Origin: Aphanomyces cochlioides
Lineage: Eukaryota; Oomycota; Saprolegniomycetes; Saprolegniales; Verrucalvaceae
Direction of reading: 5' to 3'
Length of the DNA stretch: 64,000 nucleotides
Assembly: GCA_019828595.1 (NCBI GenBank)
Contig: JAHQRK010000017.1
Coordinates: 1 to 64,000 of the forward strand
The translations under genes were made by a program, and so were the position numbers. The stretch's first letter is position 1. Each line of letters opens with the position of its first letter. This document shows, piece by piece, positions 29,230-44,854 of this stretch. The notes beneath the pieces were generated by a model that searched no databases, was not told the DNA's origin, and saw only the letters and a program-made list of their open reading frames with translations.

Positions 29230-32200
29230 GAATGCGATGATTTCTAGTGTACATGTGCTGCTCTGAGCTAATCATGCCGTTTTACTCATGGTAATAGCTG
29301 CGTCAAATATACTTGAGCTCTCCACTTAAACTGTTATTACTCCTGCATAGTTGCGCCATTTCTCGATACCATTGTTTTCGTATCTGTCGCTGCTTTTGAT
29401 TTAGAGTTCTAATGGATATATCAGAACCCTTGGCTCTGACTTTGACCGAACATGCCATTCAAGGCCAAGCGATCGGCGTCGAGGCGCTCTTGACGGCGTT
29501 CTCGGTAGCGACGGCGACGAAGACTGGCCATTTGAAGCATGTCTTCAGCCATAGAGTGGTAGCGAGCCAAGACGGAGGTAACGTTATAGAAACTTCTATC
29601 CTCCATGCGCAATGGGTGCATGCTTGCATGAAAATTGGTCATCGATTGATTGTTTCGCGAGACATCTTAATCGATTATGTGAATAGTGATGTCTACTTGT
29701 TGGCTTACGCATTGTAGACCACTCGCCTATATCGATGCTTAACCAGTGGTTTCATGCATGCGTGAATAGATGGAGTCCATTCTTCATATTCGATGTGTTT
29801 CTCAGAAGATGACATGTGCTTGTGATAATACACTTATTCAGTCATAGATGCCTTGTTTCGCAATTTCCAATTGTCATATGTATATTCCCCATTTTTGAGA
29901 AATAGACATGTCTTCAATGGATATGTGTGTCAAATAAATAAATGACACTTTCATTGAAATGTCGGAGGTATATTCTGATATCTGATGCATAGTATAGAAT
30001 TGTTGATATATAAGGACTATCAGTTTGTTATCTCTCAGACACAACGTTTTTGGTTTTGAGTTCTATTACGGACATGTTCAAAACGGTTTAAAAACACGTT
30101 TAACTGTTTAAAACATGAAAACAAAAACGTTTTATTGTTTCAAACACGTCAAAAACATGTTAAACGTGTTCTATTCATGTTTCGACCTGTTATTTTCGGG
30201 TTTCGAACACGTTTGATTGATGTCCACGACATCTGGATATTACGTTGGAACCTTGATTGAGCACAACGACCTCCAGAATGCGATGATTTCTAGTGTACAT
30301 GTGCTGCTCTGAGCTAATCATGCCGTTTTACTCATGGTAATAGCTGCGTCAAATATACTTGAGCTCTCCACTTAAACTGTTATTACTCCTGCATAGTTGC
30401 GCCATTTCTCGATACCATTGTTTTCGTATCTGTCGCTGCTTTTGATTTAGAGTTCTAATGGATATATCAGAACCCTTGGCTCTGACTTTGACCGAACATG
30501 CCATTCAAGGCCAAGCGATCGGCGTCGAGGCGCTCTTGACGGCGTTCTCGGTAGCGACGGCGACGAAGACTGGCCATTTGAAGCATGTCTTCAGCCATAG
30601 AGTGGTAGCGAGCCAAGACGGAGGTAACGTTATAGAAACTTCTATCCTCCATGCGCAATGGGTGCATGCTTGCATGAAAATTGGTCATCGATTGATTGTT
30701 TCGCGAGACATCTTAATCGATTATGTGAATAGTGATGTCTACTTGTTGGCTTACGCATTGTAGACCACTCGCCTATATCGATGCTTAACCAGTGGTTTCA
30801 TGCATGCGTGAATAGATGGAGTCCATTCTTCATATTCGATGTGTTTCTCAGAAGATGACATGTGCTTGTGATAATACACTTATTCAGTCATAGATGCCTT
30901 GTTTCGCAATTTCCAATTGTCATATGTATATTCCCCATTTTTGAGAAATAGACATGTCTTCAATGGATATGTGTGTCAAATAAATAAATGACACTTTCAT
31001 TGAAATGTCGGAGGTATATTCTGATATCTGATGCATAGTATAGAATTGTTGATATATAAGGACTATCAGTTTGTTATCTCTCAGACACAACGTTTTTGGT
31101 TTTGAGTTCTATTACGGACATGTTCAAAACGGTTTAAAAACACGTTTAACTGTTTAAAACATGAAAACAAAAACGTTTTATTGTTTCAAACACGTCAAAA
31201 ACATGTTAAACGTGTTCTATTCATGTTTCGACCTGTTATTTTCGGGTTTCGAACACGTTTGATTGATGTCCACGACATCTGGATATTACGTTGGAACCTT
31301 GATTGAGCACAACGACCTCCAGAATGCGATGATTTCTAGTGTACATGTGCTGCTCTGAGCTAATCATGCCGTTTTACTCATGGTAATAGCTGCGTCAAAT
31401 ATACTTGAGCTCTCCACTTAAACTGTTATTACTCCTGCATAGTTGCGCCATTTCTCGATACCATTGTTTTCGTATCTGTCGCTGCTTTTGATTTAGAGTT
31501 CTAATGGATATATCAGAACCCTTGGCTCTGACTTTGACCGAACATGCCATTCAAGGCCAAGCGATCGGCGTCGAGGCGCTCTTGACGGCGTTCTCGGTAG
31601 CGACGGCGACGAAGACTGGCCATTTGAAGCATGTCTTCAGCCATAGAGTGGTAGCGAGCCAAGACGGAGGTAACGTTATAGAAACTTCTATCCTCCATGC
31701 GCAATGGGTGCATGCTTGCATGAAAATTGGTCATCGATTGATTGTTTCGCGAGACATCTTAATCGATTATGTGAATAGTGATGTCTACTTGTTGGCTTAC
31801 GCATTGTAGACCACTCGCCTATATCGATGCTTAACCAGTGGTTTCATGCATGCGTGAATAGATGGAGTCCATTCTTCATATTCGATGTGTTTCTCAGAAG
31901 ATGACATGTGCTTGTGATAATACACTTATTCAGTCATAGATGCCTTGTTTCGCAATTTCCAATTGTCATATGTATATTCCCCATTTTTGAGAAATAGACA
32001 TGTCTTCAATGGATATGTGTGTCAAATAAATAAATGACACTTTCATTGAAATGTCGGAGGTATATTCTGATATCTGATGCATAGTATAGAATTGTTGATA
32101 TATAAGGACTATCAGTTTGTTATCTCTCAGACACAACGTTTTTGGTTTTGAGTTCTATTACGGACATGTTCAAAACGGTTTAAAAACACGTTTAACTGTT

Positions 32201-33413
32201 TAAAACATGAAAACAAAAACGTTTTATTGTTTCAAACACGTCAAAAACATGTTAAACGTGTTCTATTCATGTTTCGACCTGTTATTTTCGGGTTTCGAAC
32301 ACGTTTGATTGATGTCCACGACATCTGGATATTACGTTGGAACCTTGATTGAGCACAACGACCTCCAGAATGCGATGATTTCTAGTGTACATGTGCTGCT
32401 CTGAGCTAATCATGCCGTTTTACTCATGGTAATAGCTGCGTCAAATATACTTGAGCTCTCCACTTAAACTGTTATTACTCCTGCATAGTTGCGCCATTTC
32501 TCGATACCATTGTTTTCGTATCTGTCGCTGCTTTTGATTTAGAGTTCTAATGGATATATCAGAACCCTTGGCTCTGACTTTGACCGAACATGCCATTCAA
32601 GGCCAAGCGATCGGCGTCGAGGCGCTCTTGACGGCGTTCTCGGTAGCGACGGCGACGAAGACTGGCCATTTGAAGCATGTCTTCAGCCATAGAGTGGTAG
32701 CGAGCCAAGACGGAGGTAACGTTATAGAAACTTCTATCCTCCATGCGCAATGGGTGCATGCTTGCATGAAAATTGGTCATCGATTGATTGTTTCGCGAGA
32801 CATCTTAATCGATTATGTGAATAGTGATGTCTACTTGTTGGCTTACGCATTGTAGACCACTCGCCTATATCGATGCTTAACCAGTGGTTTCATGCATGCG
32901 TGAATAGATGGAGTCCATTCTTCATATTCGATGTGTTTCTCAGAAGATGACATGTGCTTGTGATAATACACTTATTCAGTCATAGATGCCTTGTTTCGCA
33001 ATTTCCAATTGTCATATGTATATTCCCCATTTTTGAGAAATAGACATGTCTTCAATGGATATGTGTGTCAAATAAATAAATGACACTTTCATTGAAATGT
33101 CGGAGGTATATTCTGATATCTGATGCATAGTATAGAATTGTTGATATATAAGGACTATCAGTTTGTTATCTCTCAGACACAACGTTTTTGGTTTTGAGTT
33201 CTATTACGGACATGTTCAAAACGGTTTAAAAACACGTTTAACTGTTTAAAACATGAAAACAAAAACGTTTTATTGTTTCAAACACGTCAAAAACATGTTA
33301 AACGTGTTCTATTCATGTTTCGACCTGTTATTTTCGGGTTTCGAACACGTTTGATTGATGTCCACGACATCTGGATATTACGTTGGAACCTTGATTGAGC
33401 ACAACGACCTCCA

Positions 33414-34398
33414 GAATGCGATGATTTCTAGTGTACATGTGCTGCTCTGAGCTAATCATGCCGTTTTACTCATGGTAATAGCTGCGTCAAATATACTTGA
33501 GCTCTCCACTTAAACTGTTATTACTCCTGCATAGTTGCGCCATTTCTCGATACCATTGTTTTCGTATCTGTCGCTGCTTTTGATTTAGAGTTCTAATGGA
33601 TATATCAGAACCCTTGGCTCTGACTTTGACCGAACATGCCATTCAAGGCCAAGCGATCGGCGTCGAGGCGCTCTTGACGGCGTTCTCGGTAGCGACGGCG
33701 ACGAAGACTGGCCATTTGAAGCATGTCTTCAGCCATAGAGTGGTAGCGAGCCAAGACGGAGGTAACGTTATAGAAACTTCTATCCTCCATGCGCAATGGG
33801 TGCATGCTTGCATGAAAATTGGTCATCGATTGATTGTTTCGCGAGACATCTTAATCGATTATGTGAATAGTGATGTCTACTTGTTGGCTTACGCATTGTA
33901 GACCACTCGCCTATATCGATGCTTAACCAGTGGTTTCATGCATGCGTGAATAGATGGAGTCCATTCTTCATATTCGATGTGTTTCTCAGAAGATGACATG
34001 TGCTTGTGATAATACACTTATTCAGTCATAGATGCCTTGTTTCGCAATTTCCAATTGTCATATGTATATTCCCCATTTTTGAGAAATAGACATGTCTTCA
34101 ATGGATATGTGTGTCAAATAAATAAATGACACTTTCATTGAAATGTCGGAGGTATATTCTGATATCTGATGCATAGTATAGAATTGTTGATATATAAGGA
34201 CTATCAGTTTGTTATCTCTCAGACACAACGTTTTTGGTTTTGAGTTCTATTACGGACATGTTCAAAACGGTTTAAAAACATGTTAAACGTGTTCTATTCA
34301 TGTTTCGACCTGTTATTTTCGGGTTTCGAACACGTTTGATTGATGTCCACGACATCTGGATATTACGTTGGAACCTTGATTGAGCACAACGACCTCCA
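33414..34398 (-). repeat. 985-bp right-arm unit with 61-bp deletion
   Basis: At about 34271-34281 the sequence runs from cggtttaaaaaca straight into tgttaaacg. In other units the word aaaaaca occurs twice, 61 bases apart. One copy of this 7-base direct repeat and the intervening 54 bases are lost, a slippage or recombination deletion inside the ACGTGT block. The following unit (ORF at 34581-34817) also carries the one-base deletion variant. Confidence 0.9.
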
Positions 34399-36489
34399 GA
34401 ATGCGATGATTTCTAGTGTACATGTGCTGCTCTGAGCTAATCATGCCGTTTTACTCATGGTAATAGCTGCGTCAAATATACTTGAGCTCTCCACTTAAAC
34501 TGTTATTACTCCTGCATAGTTGCGCCATTTCTCGATACCATTGTTTTCGTATCTGTCGCTGCTTTTGATTTAGAGTTCTAATGGATATATCAGAACCCTT
34601 GGCTCTGACTTTGACCGAACATGCCATTCAAGGCCAAGCGATCGGCGTCGAGGCGCTCTTGACGGCGTTCTCGGTAGCGACGGCGACGAAGACTGGCCAT
34701 TTGAAGCATGTCTTCAGCCATAGAGTGGTAGCGAGCCAAGACGGAGGTAACGTTATAGAAACTTCTATCCTCCATGCGCAATGGGTGCATGCTTGCATGA
34801 AAATGGTCATCGATTGATTGTTTCGCGAGACATCTTAATCGATTATGTGAATAGTGATGTCTACTTGTTGGCTTACGCATTGTAGACCACTCGCCTATAT
34901 CGATGCTTAACCAGTGGTTTCATGCATGCGTGAATAGATGGAGTCCATTCTTCATATTCGATGTGTTTCTCAGAAGATGACATGTGCTTGTGATAATACA
35001 CTTATTCAGTCATAGATGCCTTGTTTCGCAATTTCCAATTGTCATATGTATATTCCCCATTTTTGAGAAATAGACATGTCTTCAATGGATATGTGTGTCA
35101 AATAAATAAATGACACTTTCATTGAAATGTCGGAGGTATATTCTGATATCTGATGCATAGTATAGAATTGTTGATATATAAGGACTATCAGTTTGTTATC
35201 TCTCAGACACAACGTTTTTGGTTTTGAGTTCTATTACGGACATGTTCAAAACGGTTTAAAAACACGTTTAACTGTTTAAAACATGAAAACAAAAACGTTT
35301 TATTGTTTCAAACACGTCAAAAACATGTTAAACGTGTTCTATTCATGTTTCGACCTGTTATTTTCGGGTTTCGAACACGTTTGATTGATGTCCACGACAT
35401 CTGGATATTACGTTGGAACCTTGATTGAGCACAACGACCTCCAGAATGCGATGATTTCTAGTGTACATGTGCTGCTCTGAGCTAATCATGCCGTTTTACT
35501 CATGGTAATAGCTGCGTCAAATATACTTGAGCTCTCCACTTAAACTGTTATTACTCCTGCATAGTTGCGCCATTTCTCGATACCATTGTTTTCGTATCTG
35601 TCGCTGCTTTTGATTTAGAGTTCTAATGGATATATCAGAACCCTTGGCTCTGACTTTGACCGAACATGCCATTCAAGGCCAAGCGATCGGCGTCGAGGCG
35701 CTCTTGACGGCGTTCTCGGTAGCGACGGCGACGAAGACTGGCCATTTGAAGCATGTCTTCAGCCATAGAGTGGTAGCGAGCCAAGACGGAGGTAACGTTA
35801 TAGAAACTTCTATCCTCCATGCGCAATGGGTGCATGCTTGCATGAAAATTGGTCATCGATTGATTGTTTCGCGAGACATCTTAATCGATTATGTGAATAG
35901 TGATGTCTACTTGTTGGCTTACGCATTGTAGACCACTCGCCTATATCGATGCTTAACCAGTGGTTTCATGCATGCGTGAATAGATGGAGTCCATTCTTCA
36001 TATTCGATGTGTTTCTCAGAAGATGACATGTGCTTGTGATAATACACTTATTCAGTCATAGATGCCTTGTTTCGCAATTTCCAATTGTCATATGTATATT
36101 CCCCATTTTTGAGAAATAGACATGTCTTCAATGGATATGTGTGTCAAATAAATAAATGACACTTTCATTGAAATGTCGGAGGTATATTCTGATATCTGAT
36201 GCATAGTATAGAATTGTTGATATATAAGGACTATCAGTTTGTTATCTCTCAGACACAACGTTTTTGGTTTTGAGTTCTATTACGGACATGTTCAAAACGG
36301 TTTAAAAACACGTTTAACTGTTTAAAACATGAAAACAAAAACGTTTTATTGTTTCAAACACGTCAAAAACATGTTAAACGTGTTCTATTCATGTTTCGAC
36401 CTGTTATTTTCGGGTTTCGAACACGTTTGATTGATGTCCACGACATCTGGATATTACGTTGGAACCTTGATTGAGCACAACGACCTCCA

Positions 36490-38579
36490 GAATGCGATGA
36501 TTTCTAGTGTACATGTGCTGCTCTGAGCTAATCATGCCGTTTTACTCATGGTAATAGCTGCGTCAAATATACTTGAGCTCTCCACTTAAACTGTTATTAC
36601 TCCTGCATAGTTCGCCATTTCTCGATACCATTGTTTTCGTATCTGTCGCTGCTTTTGATTTAGAGTTCTAATGGATATATCAGAACCCTTGGCTCTGACT
36701 TTGACCGAACATGCCATTCAAGGCCAAGCGATCGGCGTCGAGGCGCTCTTGACGGCGTTCTCGGTAGCGACGGCGACGAAGACTGGCCATTTGAAGCATG
36801 TCTTCAGCCATAGAGTGGTAGCGAGCCAAGACGGAGGTAACGTTATAGAAACTTCTATCCTCCATGCGCAATGGGTGCATGCTTGCATGAAAATGGTCAT
36901 CGATTGATTGTTTCGCGAGACATCTTAATCGATTATGTGAATAGTGATGTCTACTTGTTGGCTTACGCATTGTAGACCACTCGCCTATATCGATGCTTAA
37001 CCAGTGGTTTCATGCATGCGTGAATAGATGGAGTCCATTCTTCATATTCGATGTGTTTCTCAGAAGATGACATGTGCTTGTGATAATACACTTATTCAGT
37101 CATAGATGCCTTGTTTCGCAATTTCCAATTGTCATATGTATATTCCCCATTTTTGAGAAATAGACATGTCTTCAATGGATATGTGTGTCAAATAAATAAA
37201 TGACACTTTCATTGAAATGTCGGAGGTATATTCTGATATCTGATGCATAGTATAGAATTGTTGATATATAAGGACTATCAGTTTGTTATCTCTCAGACAC
37301 AACGTTTTTGGTTTTGAGTTCTATTACGGACATGTTCAAAACGGTTTAAAAACACGTTTAACTGTTTAAAACATGAAAACAAAAACGTTTTATTGTTTCA
37401 AACACGTCAAAAACATGTTAAACGTGTTCTATTCATGTTTCGACCTGTTATTTTCGGGTTTCGAACACGTTTGATTGATGTCCACGACATCTGGATATTA
37501 CGTTGGAACCTTGATTGAGCACAACGACCTCCAGAATGCGATGATTTCTAGTGTACATGTGCTGCTCTGAGCTAATCATGCCGTTTTACTCATGGTAATA
37601 GCTGCGTCAAATATACTTGAGCTCTCCACTTAAACTGTTATTACTCCTGCATAGTTGCGCCATTTCTCGATACCATTGTTTTCGTATCTGTCGCTGCTTT
37701 TGATTTAGAGTTCTAATGGATATATCAGAACCCTTGGCTCTGACTTTGACCGAACATGCCATTCAAGGCCAAGCGATCGGCGTCGAGGCGCTCTTGACGG
37801 CGTTCTCGGTAGCGACGGCGACGAAGACTGGCCATTTGAAGCATGTCTTCAGCCATAGAGTGGTAGCGAGCCAAGACGGAGGTAACGTTATAGAAACTTC
37901 TATCCTCCATGCGCAATGGGTGCATGCTTGCATGAAAATGGTCATCGATTGATTGTTTCGCGAGACATCTTAATCGATTATGTGAATAGTGATGTCTACT
38001 TGTTGGCTTACGCATTGTAGACCACTCGCCTATATCGATGCTTAACCAGTGGTTTCATGCATGCGTGAATAGATGGAGTCCATTCTTCATATTCGATGTG
38101 TTTCTCAGAAGATGACATGTGCTTGTGATAATACACTTATTCAGTCATAGATGCCTTGTTTCGCAATTTCCAATTGTCATATGTATATTCCCCATTTTTG
38201 AGAAATAGACATGTCTTCAATGGATATGTGTGTCAAATAAATAAATGACACTTTCATTGAAATGTCGGAGGTATATTCTGATATCTGATGCATAGTATAG
38301 AATTGTTGATATATAAGGACTATCAGTTTGTTATCTCTCAGACACAACGTTTTTGGTTTTGAGTTCTATTACGGACATGTTCAAAACGGTTTAAAAACAC
38401 GTTTAACTGTTTAAAACATGAAAACAAAAACGTTTTATTGTTTCAAACACGTCAAAAACATGTTAAACGTGTTCTATTCATGTTTCGACCTGTTATTTTC
38501 GGGTTTCGAACACGTTTGATTGATGTCCACGACATCTGGATATTACGTTGGAACCTTGATTGAGCACAACGACCTCCAG
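36490..38579 (-). repeat. Second pair of adjacent units with the 1-bp deletion variant
   Basis: Units whose plus-strand ORFs lie at 36671-36907 and 37716-37952 have the aaaatggtc state. The first of them also lacks a G at about 36613 (tagttcgcc instead of tagttgcgcc). Together with the pair near 27-29 kb and single units at about 12.0 and 34.6 kb, six of 43 units carry this variant. Confidence 0.85.
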
Positions 38580-41500
38580 AATGCGATGATTTCTAGTGTA
38601 CATGTGCTGCTCTGAGCTAATCATGCCGTTTTACTCATGGTAATAGCTGCGTCAAATATACTTGAGCTCTCCACTTAAACTGTTATTACTCCTGCATAGT
38701 TGCGCCATTTCTCGATACCATTGTTTTCGTATCTGTCGCTGCTTTTGATTTAGAGTTCTAATGGATATATCAGAACCCTTGGCTCTGACTTTGACCGAAC
38801 ATGCCATTCAAGGCCAAGCGATCGGCGTCGAGGCGCTCTTGACGGCGTTCTCGGTAGCGACGGCGACGAAGACTGGCCATTTGAAGCATGTCTTCAGCCA
38901 TAGAGTGGTAGCGAGCCAAGACGGAGGTAACGTTATAGAAACTTCTATCCTCCATGCGCAATGGGTGCATGCTTGCATGAAAATTGGTCATCGATTGATT
39001 GTTTCGCGAGACATCTTAATCGATTATGTGAATAGTGATGTCTACTTGTTGGCTTACGCATTGTAGACCACTCGCCTATATCGATGCTTAACCAGTGGTT
39101 TCATGCATGCGTGAATAGATGGAGTCCATTCTTCATATTCGATGTGTTTCTCAGAAGATGACATGTGCTTGTGATAATACACTTATTCAGTCATAGATGC
39201 CTTGTTTCGCAATTTCCAATTGTCATATGTATATTCCCCATTTTTGAGAAATAGACATGTCTTCAATGGATATGTGTGTCAAATAAATAAATGACACTTT
39301 CATTGAAATGTCGGAGGTATATTCTGATATCTGATGCATAGTATAGAATTGTTGATATATAAGGACTATCAGTTTGTTATCTCTCAGACACAACGTTTTT
39401 GGTTTTGAGTTCTATTACGGACATGTTCAAAACGGTTTAAAAACACGTTTAACTGTTTAAAACATGAAAACAAAAACGTTTTATTGTTTCAAACACGTCA
39501 AAAACATGTTAAACGTGTTCTATTCATGTTTCGACCTGTTATTTTCGGGTTTCGAACACGTTTGATTGATGTCCACGACATCTGGATATTACGTTGGAAC
39601 CTTGATTGAGCACAACGACCTCCAGAATGCGATGATTTCTAGTGTACATGTGCTGCTCTGAGCTAATCATGCCGTTTTACTCATGGTAATAGCTGCGTCA
39701 AATATACTTGAGCTCTCCACTTAAACTGTTATTACTCCTGCATAGTTGCGCCATTTCTCGATACCATTGTTTTCGTATCTGTCGCTGCTTTTGATTTAGA
39801 GTTCTAATGGATATATCAGAACCCTTGGCTCTGACTTTGACCGAACATGCCATTCAAGGCCAAGCGATCGGCGTCGAGGCGCTCTTGACGGCGTTCTCGG
39901 TAGCGACGGCGACGAAGACTGGCCATTTGAAGCATGTCTTCAGCCATAGAGTGGTAGCGAGCCAAGACGGAGGTAACGTTATAGAAACTTCTATCCTCCA
40001 TGCGCAATGGGTGCATGCTTGCATGAAAATTGGTCATCGATTGATTGTTTCGCGAGACATCTTAATCGATTATGTGAATAGTGATGTCTACTTGTTGGCT
40101 TACGCATTGTAGACCACTCGCCTATATCGATGCTTAACCAGTGGTTTCATGCATGCGTGAATAGATGGAGTCCATTCTTCATATTCGATGTGTTTCTCAG
40201 AAGATGACATGTGCTTGTGATAATACACTTATTCAGTCATAGATGCCTTGTTTCGCAATTTCCAATTGTCATATGTATATTCCCCATTTTTGAGAAATAG
40301 ACATGTCTTCAATGGATATGTGTGTCAAATAAATAAATGACACTTTCATTGAAATGTCGGAGGTATATTCTGATATCTGATGCATAGTATAGAATTGTTG
40401 ATATATAAGGACTATCAGTTTGTTATCTCTCAGACACAACGTTTTTGGTTTTGAGTTCTATTACGGACATGTTCAAAACGGTTTAAAAACACGTTTAACT
40501 GTTTAAAACATGAAAACAAAAACGTTTTATTGTTTCAAACACGTCAAAAACATGTTAAACGTGTTCTATTCATGTTTCGACCTGTTATTTTCGGGTTTCG
40601 AACACGTTTGATTGATGTCCACGACATCTGGATATTACGTTGGAACCTTGATTGAGCACAACGACCTCCAGAATGCGATGATTTCTAGTGTACATGTGCT
40701 GCTCTGAGCTAATCATGCCGTTTTACTCATGGTAATAGCTGCGTCAAATATACTTGAGCTCTCCACTTAAACTGTTATTACTCCTGCATAGTTGCGCCAT
40801 TTCTCGATACCATTGTTTTCGTATCTGTCGCTGCTTTTGATTTAGAGTTCTAATGGATATATCAGAACCCTTGGCTCTGACTTTGACCGAACATGCCATT
40901 CAAGGCCAAGCGATCGGCGTCGAGGCGCTCTTGACGGCGTTCTCGGTAGCGACGGCGACGAAGACTGGCCATTTGAAGCATGTCTTCAGCCATAGAGTGG
41001 TAGCGAGCCAAGACGGAGGTAACGTTATAGAAACTTCTATCCTCCATGCGCAATGGGTGCATGCTTGCATGAAAATTGGTCATCGATTGATTGTTTCGCG
41101 AGACATCTTAATCGATTATGTGAATAGTGATGTCTACTTGTTGGCTTACGCATTGTAGACCACTCGCCTATATCGATGCTTAACCAGTGGTTTCATGCAT
41201 GCGTGAATAGATGGAGTCCATTCTTCATATTCGATGTGTTTCTCAGAAGATGACATGTGCTTGTGATAATACACTTATTCAGTCATAGATGCCTTGTTTC
41301 GCAATTTCCAATTGTCATATGTATATTCCCCATTTTTGAGAAATAGACATGTCTTCAATGGATATGTGTGTCAAATAAATAAATGACACTTTCATTGAAA
41401 TGTCGGAGGTATATTCTGATATCTGATGCATAGTATAGAATTGTTGATATATAAGGACTATCAGTTTGTTATCTCTCAGACACAACGTTTTTGGTTTTGA

Positions 41501-44500
41501 GTTCTATTACGGACATGTTCAAAACGGTTTAAAAACACGTTTAACTGTTTAAAACATGAAAACAAAAACGTTTTATTGTTTCAAACACGTCAAAAACATG
41601 TTAAACGTGTTCTATTCATGTTTCGACCTGTTATTTTCGGGTTTCGAACACGTTTGATTGATGTCCACGACATCTGGATATTACGTTGGAACCTTGATTG
41701 AGCACAACGACCTCCAGAATGCGATGATTTCTAGTGTACATGTGCTGCTCTGAGCTAATCATGCCGTTTTACTCATGGTAATAGCTGCGTCAAATATACT
41801 TGAGCTCTCCACTTAAACTGTTATTACTCCTGCATAGTTGCGCCATTTCTCGATACCATTGTTTTCGTATCTGTCGCTGCTTTTGATTTAGAGTTCTAAT
41901 GGATATATCAGAACCCTTGGCTCTGACTTTGACCGAACATGCCATTCAAGGCCAAGCGATCGGCGTCGAGGCGCTCTTGACGGCGTTCTCGGTAGCGACG
42001 GCGACGAAGACTGGCCATTTGAAGCATGTCTTCAGCCATAGAGTGGTAGCGAGCCAAGACGGAGGTAACGTTATAGAAACTTCTATCCTCCATGCGCAAT
42101 GGGTGCATGCTTGCATGAAAATTGGTCATCGATTGATTGTTTCGCGAGACATCTTAATCGATTATGTGAATAGTGATGTCTACTTGTTGGCTTACGCATT
42201 GTAGACCACTCGCCTATATCGATGCTTAACCAGTGGTTTCATGCATGCGTGAATAGATGGAGTCCATTCTTCATATTCGATGTGTTTCTCAGAAGATGAC
42301 ATGTGCTTGTGATAATACACTTATTCAGTCATAGATGCCTTGTTTCGCAATTTCCAATTGTCATATGTATATTCCCCATTTTTGAGAAATAGACATGTCT
42401 TCAATGGATATGTGTGTCAAATAAATAAATGACACTTTCATTGAAATGTCGGAGGTATATTCTGATATCTGATGCATAGTATAGAATTGTTGATATATAA
42501 GGACTATCAGTTTGTTATCTCTCAGACACAACGTTTTTGGTTTTGAGTTCTATTACGGACATGTTCAAAACGGTTTAAAAACACGTTTAACTGTTTAAAA
42601 CATGAAAACAAAAACGTTTTATTGTTTCAAACACGTCAAAAACATGTTAAACGTGTTCTATTCATGTTTCGACCTGTTATTTTCGGGTTTCGAACACGTT
42701 TGATTGATGTCCACGACATCTGGATATTACGTTGGAACCTTGATTGAGCACAACGACCTCCAGAATGCGATGATTTCTAGTGTACATGTGCTGCTCTGAT
42801 CTAATCATGCCGTTTTACTCATGGTAATAGCTGCGTCAAATATACTTGAGCTCTCCACTTAAACTGTTATTACTCCTGCATAGTTGCGCCATTTCTCGAT
42901 ACCATTGTTTTCGTATCTGTCGCTGCTTTTGATTTAGAGTTCTAATGGATATATCAGAACCCTTGGCTCTGACTTTGACCGAACATGCCATTCAAGGCCA
43001 AGCGATCGGCGTCGAGGCGCTCTTGACGGCGTTCTCGGTAGCGACGGCGACGAAGACTGGCCATTTGAAGCATGTCTTCAGCCATAGAGTGGTAGCGAGC
43101 CAAGACGGAGGTAACGTTATAGAAACTTCTATCCTCCATGCGCAATGGGTGCATGCTTGCATGAAAATTGGTCATCGATTGATTGTTTCGCGAGACATCT
43201 TAATCGATTATGTGAATAGTGATGTCTACTTGTTGGCTTACGCATTGTAGACCACTCGCCTATATCGATGCTTAACCAGTGGTTTCATGCATGCGTGAAT
43301 AGATGGAGTCCATTCTTCATATTCGATGTGTTTCTCAGAAGATGACATGTGCTTGTGATAATACACTTATTCAGTCATAGATGCCTTGTTTCGCAATTTC
43401 CAATTGTCATATGTATATTCCCCATTTTTGAGAAATAGACATGTCTTCAATGGATATGTGTGTCAAATAAATAAATGACACTTTCATTGAAATGTCGGAG
43501 GTATATTCTGATATCTGATGCATAGTATAGAATTGTTGATATATAAGGACTATCAGTTTGTTATCTCTCAGACACAACGTTTTTGGTTTTGAGTTCTATT
43601 ACGGACATGTTCAAAACGGTTTAAAAACACGTTTAACTGTTTAAAACATGAAAACAAAAACGTTTTATTGTTTCAAACACGTCAAAAACATGTTAAACGT
43701 GTTCTATTCATGTTTCGACCTGTTATTTTCGGGTTTCGAACACGTTTGATTGATGTCCACGACATCTGGATATTACGTTGGAACCTTGATTGAGCACAAC
43801 GACCTCCAGAATGCGATGATTTCTAGTGTACATGTGCTGCTCTGATCTAATCATGCCGTTTTACTCATGGTAATAGCTGCGTCAAATATACTTGAGCTCT
43901 CCACTTAAACTGTTATTACTCCTGCATAGTTGCGCCATTTCTCGATACCATTGTTTTCGTATCTGTCGCTGCTTTTGATTTAGAGTTCTAATGGATATAT
44001 CAGAACCCTTGGCTCTGACTTTGACCGAACATGCCATTCAAGGCCAAGCGATCGGCGTCGAGGCGCTCTTGACGGCGTTCTCGGTAGCGACGGCGACGAA
44101 GACTGGCCATTTGAAGCATGTCTTCAGCCATAGAGTGGTAGCGAGCCAAGACGGAGGTAACGTTATAGAAACTTCTATCCTCCATGCGCAATGGGTGCAT
44201 GCTTGCATGAAAATTGGTCATCGATTGATTGTTTCGCGAGACATCTTAATCGATTATGTGAATAGTGATGTCTACTTGTTGGCTTACGCATTGTAGACCA
44301 CTCGCCTATATCGATGCTTAACCAGTGGTTTCATGCATGCGTGAATAGATGGAGTCCATTCTTCATATTCGATGTGTTTCTCAGAAGATGACATGTGCTT
44401 GTGATAATACACTTATTCAGTCATAGATGCCTTGTTTCGCAATTTCCAATTGTCATATGTATATTCCCCATTTTTGAGAAATAGACATGTCTTCAATGGA

Positions 44501-44854
44501 TATGTGTGTCAAATAAATAAATGACACTTTCATTGAAATGTCGGAGGTATATTCTGATATCTGATGCATAGTATAGAATTGTTGATATATAAGGACTATC
44601 AGTTTGTTATCTCTCAGACACAACGTTTTTGGTTTTGAGTTCTATTACGGACATGTTCAAAACGGTTTAAAAACACGTTTAACTGTTTAAAACATGAAAA
44701 CAAAAACGTTTTATTGTTTCAAACACGTCAAAAACATGTTAAACGTGTTCTATTCATGTTTCGACCTGTTATTTTCGGGTTTCGAACACGTTTGATTGAT
44801 GTCCACGACATCTGGATATTACGTTGGAACCTTGATTGAGCACAACGACCTCCA

